Positions 52,436 through 60,920 of a DNA stretch of 64,000 bases are shown piece by piece. Position 1 is the first letter of the stretch, and each line of letters starts with the position of its first letter. Below the pieces are notes generated by a model. That model worked only from the letters and a program-made list of their open reading frames with translations. It made no database searches and was not told the DNA's origin. Source of the stretch: Sva-07 sp963698435 (lineage in GTDB: Bacteria; Actinomycetota; Acidimicrobiia; Acidimicrobiales; Ilumatobacteraceae). The DNA is taken from the NCBI GenBank assembly GCA_963698435.1, contig CAVOQV010000005.1, forward strand, positions 620,001-684,000. The letters run 5' to 3'. A program made the translations under genes and the position numbers.

Positions 52436-52933
52436 GTGTCGACTCATGATGAGGAGTTCGAGCAGTTCTTCCTGGACAACTACGCCGCCGTCCTGCACAT
52501 CCTGGCGCTGACGACGGGCGATCGGGAGCGAGCGACGGATGCCGCACAGGAGGCGTTCATCAAGGCCTACTCGAAGTGGTCGAAGATCCGGCGATACGAC
52601 TCGCCGGTCGCATGGGTTCGACGGGTCGCGATCAACGCGAGCCACGACAGCTTCCGCAAGGATCGGCGTCGGCGTCGCCGGGAGCAAGCAACCCCGCTGG
52701 CATCGGATGCCCCCCAATCCGACCGGTATGCCTCGGACGAAGCGGCCACTCAGCTCCTGAGGGAACTTCCCGACCGTCAACGCGAGGTCGCCACGCTGTT
52801 CTACGTCGACGACCGGAGCGTGGTCGAGATCGCGGCGATCCTCGGCCTGAACGAGGGCACCGTGAAATCACATCTGTCGAGCGCGCGCGACCACCTGCGT
52901 CGCATCGTCGAGCGAGACGGGGCCGAACGGTGA
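52436..52933 (+). CDS. ECF RNA polymerase sigma factor (SigE-like), second copy
   Basis: 165 residues. Region 2: EEFEQFFLDNYAAVLHILAL, DAAQEAFIKAYSKWSKIRRY and DSPVAWVRRVAINASHD; region 4: VDDRSVVEIAAILGLNEGTV, KSHLSSARDHLRRIV. It differs from the first copy chiefly in the linker. GTG 52436 starts just before the conserved helix; a longer frame continues upstream but lacks homology. The stop overlaps the start of the membrane regulator, a standard sigma/anti-sigma arrangement. Confidence 0.92.
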   Translation: MSTHDEEFEQFFLDNYAAVLHILALTTGDRERATDAAQEAFIKAYSKWSKIRRYDSPVAWVRRVAINASHDSFRKDRRRRRREQATPLASDAPQSDRYASDEAATQLLRELPDRQREVATLFYVDDRSVVEIAAILGLNEGTVKSHLSSARDHLRRIVERDGAER

Positions 52934-53673
52934 TGGATGACGACGACATCGTGCGCCGAGCGCTCGCCGGCAAGCCAGAGCCGGTCGATGCGCATCGAGC
53001 GCTGCAGGAATTGCGCCCGTCGATGCGACGTGCGTACACCAACCGACGACTCGCGGCTGTCGCGGCGGCCGCTGTCATCGTCACCGGCGGTGGGGCCGCC
53101 GCACTGACGATCGCGGGGAGCCCCGATGCCCCCACGTTGCGGACCTTCTCGACCGAGGCTGATGCGGTCACTCCGGCCGTCTCGCCGACGACCGGGGTCG
53201 CCGATCCTTCCGGGCTCGCCGACGACGCATCGTTGGTGGACCCGTCGTCGACGAGCAGTTCGCTCCGTCCCACCACGACCGAGCTCGCGAAGCCGGTGCC
53301 GTCGCCGTCCAGCGAGCCGGTCGTCGTCGAAGCGCCGAGCCCCCCGGCCGTGGTCCCCGCGCCATCCACCTCGCTGCCGCCGCCTGAACCATCACCAGAA
53401 CCCGGACCCGGCCCGACGACCACCGTCGCGGCGACGGCGACATCGACGACGATCACGAGCCGCTGCGGTCAGGTCGTCGTCACCATCCAGAGCGGACGGG
53501 TGTCCATCACAGCGATCAGCGCCCTCGCCGGCTTCGACGCCAGCGTCGGCACCGACGGCCCGACGTCGGTCGCACTCGTGTTCAGGGGCCAGGCCGGCAC
53601 CTGCGAGATCCACGCTGAACTCGAGCGAGGGACACTCGATGTCGAGGTGCAGAACCCGGAGCGGGACGACTGA
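52933..53673 (+). CDS. Membrane-anchored anti-sigma-like regulator with conserved C-terminal domain
   Basis: 246 residues. A 38-residue cytoplasmic part (MDDDDIVRRALAGKPEPVDA) is followed by one membrane span (about residues 40-61), an extracytoplasmic Ser/Thr/Pro-rich stretch to about residue 170, and a C-terminal beta-rich domain (residues 178-240) with C178 and C224, able to form a disulfide, and the motif CEIHAELERGTLDVEV. ATG 52933 lies in the sigma stop (a GTG at 52930 is also in frame). Position and topology are those of an anti-sigma factor, although the short cytoplasmic part has no zinc HxxxCxxC motif. The C-terminal domain recurs in the protein at 56224-57006. Confidence 0.75.
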   Translation: MDDDDIVRRALAGKPEPVDAHRALQELRPSMRRAYTNRRLAAVAAAAVIVTGGGAAALTIAGSPDAPTLRTFSTEADAVTPAVSPTTGVADPSGLADDASLVDPSSTSSSLRPTTTELAKPVPSPSSEPVVVEAPSPPAVVPAPSTSLPPPEPSPEPGPGPTTTVAATATSTTITSRCGQVVVTIQSGRVSITAISALAGFDASVGTDGPTSVALVFRGQAGTCEIHAELERGTLDVEVQNPERDD

Positions 53674-53676
53674 ATC

Positions 53677-54264
53677 TCAGTCAGCGGCGTTCGACGCGCC
53701 GGCCAGCTGACGCGGCCGACGGGTCGGCTGGATCTTTGCCTTGCGTGCCGCGAGGATCAGCACGACCGTCAAGAACATCACGATGTTGATCGACGCCAGC
53801 GCGGCGACTCGGAACCACTGGTTCCCGGCATCGGTCCCCGCGGTGATCGCGTGATACGTGGCAACGAAGTACAGCACGAGACTGGTGTGGTGCACCCCGC
53901 GCCAGAGCTTGCGCGGGAGACGTTTCATCGCGAGCGACGTGAACTCGATGGCGAGGAGCAGGTAGAAGCCGACGATTCCGAACGCGACCGGGCCGGGCTT
54001 CCACGACGATGCCATCGGGATGAAGGTCTCGGCCCATCCGAACGTCACGTAGTTGTCGGCGACGAGTCCGACGAGGTGGATGCCGGTGAAGATGACGGCA
54101 AGTCCGCCCAGGTATCGGTGCAGGTCGAGAAGCCATGCCGGACTGGAGGCCTTCGCCACCGCCTTGGTGGAGATGAACAGGCCCCAGCACACCGACAGGG
54201 TGAGCAGTGCCCACGCGATGATGCCCGACGAACGGGAGACGAACCACCAGACCTGCGGGTTCAT
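53677..54264 (-). CDS. Ferric-reductase-like transmembrane haem protein
   Basis: 195 residues, about six membrane spans, of the ferric reductase-like (cytochrome b) domain family. Likely haem ligands are His in LDLHRYLGGLAVIFTGIHLV and the pair in WRGVHHTSLVLYFVATYHAI. It would move electrons across the membrane from a cytoplasmic or quinol donor. It starts in the ApbE stop (ATGA), making it the last gene of the four-gene operon; a TACGGT six bases before its ATG could also drive it alone. The stop lies 4 bases from the stop of the convergent sigma operon. Confidence 0.88.
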   Translation of the reverse strand: MNPQVWWFVSRSSGIIAWALLTLSVCWGLFISTKAVAKASSPAWLLDLHRYLGGLAVIFTGIHLVGLVADNYVTFGWAETFIPMASSWKPGPVAFGIVGFYLLLAIEFTSLAMKRLPRKLWRGVHHTSLVLYFVATYHAITAGTDAGNQWFRVAALASINIVMFLTVVLILAARKAKIQPTRRPRQLAGASNAAD

Positions 54265-55180
54265 GCTGCGACCGTACTTCGCTGGACCAGCTCGTAGCGG
54301 TTGTTCGCGTCCTGTCCGGTGAGCACACCGGTCATGTCGAACTCGCCGAGCAATTCACGGGCGTGACGGGAGCCAACGATCAATGCGCTCTTCGCGACCA
54401 CCTCGGCCCACCACAGCGTCGGTGCAACGGTGGTCACCGAATCCAGATCGGTCGACGCCGGGCGCCCGGTTCGGGCATCGACGAGGTGATGAACCTCGAC
54501 GTCGCCGCGTCGCCAGCGTCGACGCGCCACGCTGCTCGTGGCCACCCCACCTTCGGCGAGGGTGATCGTCGCGGGGCGCAGCACACCGTGGTCGCTGTCG
54601 TCCAGTTGCACCTGCCATGGTCCGCCGGTCCACGACGGGCCGGCGACGCGGACATCGCCGCCGAGTTCGATCTGAACGGACTCGGCGCCGACCTCGAGGA
54701 GTGCTGCGGCCACCATGTCCCCCGCCATGCCCTTCCCGATGCCACCGGGGTCGAATCGGGTACCCGCAGGAAGCCGAACCGCCGAGATCTCCGGGTACAA
54801 CTCGATCGGGTCGATCGAGGCCGAGGCCGAGGCCGAGGCCGGCATCGGGCCCTGCACTGTGGCCATCTCGTTCCAGGTGCGGTCGTATCCGAGCGCCATC
54901 AGTTGATCGAGCATCAACGGGTTGAAGACCCCGCAGGTGGCCGTGCGCGCATGTTGGGCGAGCGCGATGAGTTCGTAGGTGACCGCCGAGACGATCGAGA
55001 GGTTCCCGGCTTGTTCGTTCACACCGGAGACCTCGCTGCACGGGTCGAAACGGCTCCACGTCGCCTCCAACTCCGCGACGAGTTCCTGGCCGTATCGGGC
55101 GAGTTCATGCGTGGGCGCGACGATCCGGCACGGGCTGCCCATCGCCCGGAACGTCACCATCGACCACGGTGCCGACGAAC

Positions 55181-55184
<4 letters not shown>
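54261..55184 (-). CDS. apbE: FAD:protein FMN transferase
   Basis: 307 residues. Transfers FMN from FAD to a Thr/Ser of an exported target protein. Family motifs: FRAMGSPCRI near the start, WSRFDPCSEVSGVNEQAG, TRFDPGGIGKGMAGDMVAAA (flavin/Mg site) and VQIELGGDVRVAG, then VHHLVDARTGRPASTDLDSV. No signal peptide is evident at this start. It overlaps both neighbours by ATGA (55184/55181 and 54261/54264). No canonical FMN-binding domain (DxxSGAT) is encoded nearby, so its substrate is unknown. Confidence 0.92.
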
Positions 55185-56215
<1,031 letters not shown>

Positions 56216-56223
56216 GGGTCACC

Positions 56224-57006
56224 TCAGGTCTCGACCTTGATCCGGCCACGTTCGACGGAGGCATGGAATTCGCCCTCTCGCTTCGTGGCGACGTTGAAGA
56301 ACTTGACCTCGACGGTTCGTGGGCCGTTGCGGTCGATCTCGAAGACCCAGTTGGCCTGCGGAGACACGGACGCGACGTAGATGGCCGATCCGTCGAACTG
56401 GAGGCCGACCGTGCCGATACCCGACAGCGCGTAACTCGGGTAGCTCAGCACCGCGGCCGGGACCGTGGTCGCAGCCGCGGTGGTTGGCGCTGCAGTGGTC
56501 GGAGCAGCGGTCGTCGGTGCCGGAGGCGCCGGAGTTGGTTTCGGCGCTGCGGCGGGGGCAGGTGTGGGGGCAGGTCTGGCTGTCGCCGGTGCAGGCGCTG
56601 CCGGGGCTGGGGCGGGGACCGGCGTGGCTGCAGCTGGCGACGGGGCGGGTCCGGGCGTCGGGGCTCCCGCGACGAAGGCAGCGGTCGGGGTCAGCACGGC
56701 ATCAGCGCTCGGCGCAGGAGCACCAGCAGCGGTCGCTGCGTCCGTCGCAGGGACCTCCACGGCGTCCCCGGCGACCTCGGGAACCGTCGTCGGTTCGGCC
56801 ACGACCTCGGTCGCTGGCGCCGACACCGGCTCGACCGCAACGACGGGCACGTCGGGCGATGCCTGGGCGGGCAACGAAGGACCGGAACCGATGACCATGA
56901 CGGTCAGGGTGAGCCCACCGGCAACGCTCAGGCCGACGAGGACCACCGATTGCCAGTGCGCGAGGCTCCGCGCCAAGCTCCAACCGCCGTCATCACTCGT
57001 TTCCAT
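56224..57006 (-). CDS. Single-span membrane protein with linker and C-terminal ExHAxxERG domain
   Basis: 260 residues: short cytoplasmic start, a span at about 20-41 (VVLVGLSVAGGLTLTVMVIG), a Pro/Ala/Thr-rich linker (residues 45-185) and a C-terminal domain from residue 190 (SYPSYALSGIGTVGLQFDGS to EGEFHASVERGRIKVET). The domain aligns with the last 65 residues of the sigma-linked regulator at 52933. ALSGIGT (193-199) slightly resembles the SGAT flavinylation motif but does not match it. First gene of the ApbE operon; the next gene begins 9 bases after its stop. Confidence 0.72.
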   Translation of the reverse strand: METSDDGGWSLARSLAHWQSVVLVGLSVAGGLTLTVMVIGSGPSLPAQASPDVPVVAVEPVSAPATEVVAEPTTVPEVAGDAVEVPATDAATAAGAPAPSADAVLTPTAAFVAGAPTPGPAPSPAAATPVPAPAPAAPAPATARPAPTPAPAAAPKPTPAPPAPTTAAPTTAAPTTAAATTVPAAVLSYPSYALSGIGTVGLQFDGSAIYVASVSPQANWVFEIDRNGPRTVEVKFFNVATKREGEFHASVERGRIKVET

Positions 57007-57199
57007 GGTGGGGACACGACGCTGGGTGGTATCCGGGTTGGGCCCCTGACCAACTCTTTACAAATGGGTGACGAAGAGTGCCCGACCAGCCCGGGTTGGT
57101 CGCTGCGAGTGGTATTCCGACGGCAACTTGGATCTCGTCGACGGGCGTGTCCGGCGAACTCGGCGCTGGCAGAGTCCAGCGCAACTGATCGCAACGTGA

Positions 57200-59314
57200 T
57201 CAAGCCGCGGCGAGGCGCAGGAGGTCGGACGCAACACTCGTGTAGATCAGGTTGGCGCCGGGCTTGTAGACGTGGACGCCGTCCCACCGGTAGCCCAGGT
57301 CGGTGGCGATCGCCTCGTCGTTGCACCACTCGTCCGGCCCATCGATGAACTCGACCTGGGGCGAGTCGTACGACGCGGCCGTCTGACGGAGGAGTTCGTT
57401 GACGTGAGCGACACGCGAATCGTCGCCGCGTTCGGGCAACGCCCGCACCCCGGCGCCCTCGACGTCCTGCGGGCGCATGCAGGCAACTTCGAGCAGGGCC
57501 ACGTTCGCCCCTTCGGCGAGCATCGCGTCGATGCCCGAGGTGAGATTGCGGACGAAGAGCGCATCGCCCTCGGGCGTGGCGAAGCCGTACACGGTGCCGT
57601 TGTCGTCGATGTCGAACACGTCCCACGCGCCGACCACCACGAGCGCCACGTCATTGCCCGCGGCCGCGTCGGCCCACTCCTCCTGCCATCCCTCACAGAT
57701 CGAGAAGTTGTTGCCGAACCGGACCGAGCTCTGCACCGAGCCCGAGTCGTACACGCTGCAGCCGTCGACGCTTCCATTGACCACCGCGGGGAAGACCCCG
57801 TCGATCCCGTCGGGCAGGTTGATCGCCAACGCGTTGGCCTGGGAGTCGCCCACGATCGCCAACCTCGCCGATGCGGCCGGGGCCACCGTGGTGGGGGGCG
57901 TGGTCGATCCCGGCACCGCAGCGGGCGAACCGGCGACCGGGGATGCGTCGCCCGCGGTCGAGGGATCATCGACCGCGGTGGCATCGAGATCGAAGACGGC
58001 GTCGTCACCCCCTTCGAAGCGATTGAACTGATCGACGCTGACGTAGAACAGCAACAGCGCGCCGACCAGGAATGCGCCGGCTCCGACCGGCCAGTAGGTG
58101 ATCGTCGAACGATTCCTCCACCAGGTCCCGATGATCCCGCGACGCACCGGCGTCTCGAGGTAGCGGTACGAGGCTTCCGCGATGACCACCGTGAGCAGCA
58201 TCGCCCAGAGGAACTTGCCGACCGACCCGTCGGTCGCGCCGACGTACACGAAGATCGGCCAGCTCCACAGATACAGGCCGTAGCTGCGCTTGCCCATCTC
58301 GACGAGCGGCGACCAACTCATGATGCGTCGGAATCCGACAGCTGCCGGATGAACGGCAACCATGACGGCGACGAGCGACAGGATCGATACCAGCGGCAAC
58401 AGCCACTGGTACACGTAGCCGGCGGTGATGAGGGCAACCGCGGAGGCGCATCCGATCATCGCGACCGCCGCCGCGCCGATCGGATCGAGGGCACGACCGA
58501 CCGGGGCCTCCTCGGCCCGGGTCCAGCGCCAGGGACGCCAGATGAAGGCGGCCCCAGCGCCGAGCAGCAACCCGAACGAACGGGTGATCGTCGACAGGTA
58601 CATGTAGTTGGTCCGATCGACCCCGTCGAACGCTGCGGGCGGACCACCGAGAAGCGTCGGGCTGCCCGACTGGATCCAGACGGTGTAGACCCAGACCACG
58701 ACCGCGGCACCCAGGATCATCGACCCGACGACGTGACGGGGCAGTCGAATGCGCATCAGCGCAACGAACACGAGGGGCCAGATCAGGTACCACTGCTCTT
58801 CGACCGCGAGGCTCCAGAGGTGACGCAACGGTGAGGGCTCGCCGGCGAAGTACGGCACGTTGCCGAGGATCTGGCCCCAGTTGTTGACGTAGAAGACCGA
58901 CCAGGGGATCTCCCGACGGACCTGCGACTGCTGCTCTGCGGAACCCCACAGGGCGGTCCCCACACCGACCGCCACGAGCACGGCGTAGAGCGCGGGAAAC
59001 AGACGGCGGGCACGTCGCTGCCAGAAGTGACGGAACGACACGCCCCCCTCCCGGTCGCGTTCGTCGAGCAGCAGCGACGTGATGAGAAAACCCGACACAA
59101 CGAAGAACACCTCGACGCCGAAGAAGCCTCCGTGCATCCACGAGAAACCGGCGTGGTACAGCAGCACCACGCCGACCGACAACGCTCGCAACCCATCGAG
59201 CGACGGCTGGTATCCCATGGCGGGGAATTCGTGGAGGTGAACCGGCGGTTCTTCAGGGCGGGCGCCTCGCTCTGAAGAATCGGTCGACCGCGGGCCGTCG
59301 ACGATCGAGGTCAC
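57200..59314 (-). CDS. OafA-type acyltransferase with SGNH domain
   Basis: 704 residues. The N-terminal Acyltransferase_3 membrane domain (about ten spans) begins YQPSLDGLRALSVGVVLLYH with catalytic His in LLYHAGF; GGFFGVEVFFVVSGFLITSL and LRHLWSLAVEEQWYLIWPLV are typical. A Thr/Ala/Pro linker leads to an SGNH hydrolase-like domain (LAIVGDSQANALAINLPDGI, GYRWDGVHVYKPGA with the Asp-His pair). Such proteins O-acylate cell-surface sugars. GTG 59314 overlaps the cysS stop, so it is co-transcribed with cysS. Confidence 0.92.
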   Translation of the reverse strand: MTSIVDGPRSTDSSERGARPEEPPVHLHEFPAMGYQPSLDGLRALSVGVVLLYHAGFSWMHGGFFGVEVFFVVSGFLITSLLLDERDREGGVSFRHFWQRRARRLFPALYAVLVAVGVGTALWGSAEQQSQVRREIPWSVFYVNNWGQILGNVPYFAGEPSPLRHLWSLAVEEQWYLIWPLVFVALMRIRLPRHVVGSMILGAAVVVWVYTVWIQSGSPTLLGGPPAAFDGVDRTNYMYLSTITRSFGLLLGAGAAFIWRPWRWTRAEEAPVGRALDPIGAAAVAMIGCASAVALITAGYVYQWLLPLVSILSLVAVMVAVHPAAVGFRRIMSWSPLVEMGKRSYGLYLWSWPIFVYVGATDGSVGKFLWAMLLTVVIAEASYRYLETPVRRGIIGTWWRNRSTITYWPVGAGAFLVGALLLFYVSVDQFNRFEGGDDAVFDLDATAVDDPSTAGDASPVAGSPAAVPGSTTPPTTVAPAASARLAIVGDSQANALAINLPDGIDGVFPAVVNGSVDGCSVYDSGSVQSSVRFGNNFSICEGWQEEWADAAAGNDVALVVVGAWDVFDIDDNGTVYGFATPEGDALFVRNLTSGIDAMLAEGANVALLEVACMRPQDVEGAGVRALPERGDDSRVAHVNELLRQTAASYDSPQVEFIDGPDEWCNDEAIATDLGYRWDGVHVYKPGANLIYTSVASDLLRLAAA

Positions 59315-60678
59315 CGTCGCAGCGACGTCCCGTCGCGGGTGGTTTCCACCGTCCAGCCCTCGGCCTGCAGTTCGGCTCGAAGCGCATCGGCTGCGGCGAA
59401 ATCCTTCGCTGCTCGAGCATCGTCGAGCGCCTGGGCGCGGGCGAGCGCGTCGGCGTCGACCTCGACCGCCACGGCGAAGTCGAGACCCACGGCGCCGGCG
59501 ATCTCGTGGACGGCCGCGACGAGCCGACCGGCGCCGCCGTCACCGGCGTCGAGCGCAGCGTTGGCACGGCGGACCGTGTCGAAGAGCAGTGCCGTGGCCC
59601 GCGGCGTGTCGAGGTCGTCGTCCATGGCCGCACGGAACTCGTCGAGGACCGCGGCGTCCGGCTCGTCGCCTTCGACCGCAGCGACGCGGGCGGCGAACGC
59701 GTCGAGCCCGGCAAGCGACTTCACCGCGGCGTCGATGCCGTCCTGGGTGATCTTGACCGGGCTCCGGTAGTGCGACTGGAGCAACACCATCCGGTAGGCA
59801 CGCGGGTCGTACTGCTCGATGAGGTCCAGCAGATTCGAGACGTTGCCCAGACTCTTCGACATCTTCTCGCCTTCGGCGTCGACGACGAAGCCGTTGTGCA
59901 TCCAATGGTTGGCGAACGTCTTGCCGAGCGCGACCGCCTGGGCGCGTTCGTTCTCGTGGTGCGGGAACCGCAGATCCTGGCCACCGCAGTGCAGGTCGAA
60001 GCCCTCGCCGAGCAGATCGAGGCTCATCACCACGCACTCGCTGTGCCAGCCCGGCCGACCGGCGCCCCACGGCGAGGGCCATGCGGGATCGCTGTCGGTG
60101 GTGGGGCCGGTCGCGAACTTCCACAGCACGAAGTCGGCCGGATGACGTTTGCCGGCAGCCCCGACCACTTCGCGGTCGCCGCCACCCGAGCGCATGTCGT
60201 CGACCGACTGGTGCGCGAGCAATCCGTAGTCGTCGACGGACTCGACCGACATGTACACACCGTCGTCGGTGATGTAAGCGTGGTCGCTCTCGATCAACTG
60301 ACCGATCATCGCGACCATCTCGTCGACGTAGTCGGTGGCGTGCGGGGTGTCGGTTGGTCGCTCGAAGTTGACCGCGTCCATCGCCTGCCACCAGATCGCC
60401 TCGCACTTGGTGGTGATGTCCTGCCAGGGACGGTCCTCGCGCAGCGCCCGCTCGATGATCTTGTCCTCGATGTCGGTGATGTTCGACACGAGGCGGACCT
60501 CGAGTCCGGTCCACTCGAGGTAACGGCGCAGGATGTCGTAGACGAGCGTGGCGCGACCGTGGCCGAGATGCGGTGGTCCGTAGACCGTCGGGCCGCACAA
60601 GTAGATGCTGACCTTGCCCGGCTCGCGCAGAGCCAGCTCGCGCACGGATCTCGTGGCGGTGTCGTAGAGGTGCAGCAC
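59311..60678 (-). CDS. cysS: Cysteinyl-tRNA synthetase
   Basis: 455 residues, class I synthetase. Zinc Cys in VSIYLCGPTVYGPPHLGHGR with the HIGH equivalent HLGH; further zinc ligands in GWHSECVVMS and RFPHHENERAQ; KMSKS in AEGEKMSKSLGN. The C-terminal anticodon region includes ARAAKDFAAADALRAELQAE. GTG 60678 is preferred: it starts at the first conserved strand, and TAGACT lies eight bases upstream. A longer frame to 60858 runs through palindrome repeats. It overlaps the OafA gene downstream. Confidence 0.95.
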   Translation of the reverse strand: MLHLYDTATRSVRELALREPGKVSIYLCGPTVYGPPHLGHGRATLVYDILRRYLEWTGLEVRLVSNITDIEDKIIERALREDRPWQDITTKCEAIWWQAMDAVNFERPTDTPHATDYVDEMVAMIGQLIESDHAYITDDGVYMSVESVDDYGLLAHQSVDDMRSGGGDREVVGAAGKRHPADFVLWKFATGPTTDSDPAWPSPWGAGRPGWHSECVVMSLDLLGEGFDLHCGGQDLRFPHHENERAQAVALGKTFANHWMHNGFVVDAEGEKMSKSLGNVSNLLDLIEQYDPRAYRMVLLQSHYRSPVKITQDGIDAAVKSLAGLDAFAARVAAVEGDEPDAAVLDEFRAAMDDDLDTPRATALLFDTVRRANAALDAGDGGAGRLVAAVHEIAGAVGLDFAVAVEVDADALARAQALDDARAAKDFAAADALRAELQAEGWTVETTRDGTSLRR

Positions 60679-60686
60679 GGTGGTCG

Positions 60687-60692
60687 AGTCTA
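60687..60692 (-). promoter_or_regulatory. -10 box TAGACT of cysS
   Basis: TAGACT on the minus strand, eight bases from the GTG at 60678. Confidence 0.4.
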
Positions 60693-60750
60693 CGAGCACC
60701 CCCTCCAGCCGACCCGGCACCATTCCCGACCTCACACCTCGCCCACCAGT

Positions 60751-60806
60751 CACGTTTGCGTGCAGATTCGGGTGGGGCGGGTCACCCGGACTTGCGCGCA
60801 AACGTC
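60751..60806. repeat. Palindrome family B, copy 4
   Basis: Outer arms CACGTTTGCGTGCAGA and TTGCGCGCAAACGT, inner CGGGTGGGGCGGGTCACCCG. It lies between the divergent cysS and valS starts, so it cannot be a simple terminator. Confidence 0.85.
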
Positions 60807-60823
60807 TGCGGCCGGCGCCGAAC

Positions 60824-60879
60824 CCCGTTTGCGTTGCATTCCGGGTGGGACGGGTCACCCAGACTTGCGCGCAAACGTT
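60824..60879. repeat. Palindrome family B, copy 5
   Basis: CCCGTTTGCGTTGCATTC and TTGCGCGCAAACGTT arms flank GGGTGGGACGGGTCACCC. It follows copy 4 after 17 bases in the same orientation, about 40 bases before the valS start. Confidence 0.85.
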
Positions 60880-60905
60880 CTGGGGAGGGGGTGGGGGCGA
60901 GTCGG

Positions 60906-60911
60906 TAGCCT
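60906..60911 (+). promoter_or_regulatory. -10 box TAGCCT of valS
   Basis: TAGCCT is nine bases upstream of the ATG at 60921. Confidence 0.4.
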
Positions 60912-60920
60912 CGGCGCTCT

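Noticed and set aside
57007..57199. Possible small RNA or riboswitch before the ApbE operon
   Set aside because: I saw partial inverted repeats (CAACTCTTTAC... and CCCGGGTTGG) but no conserved riboswitch core or terminator; nothing firm can be said.
60679..60920. Possible T-box leader for cysS or valS
   Set aside because: No T-box sequence or specifier loop was found; the gap is mostly two family B palindromes and start-proximal -10 boxes.
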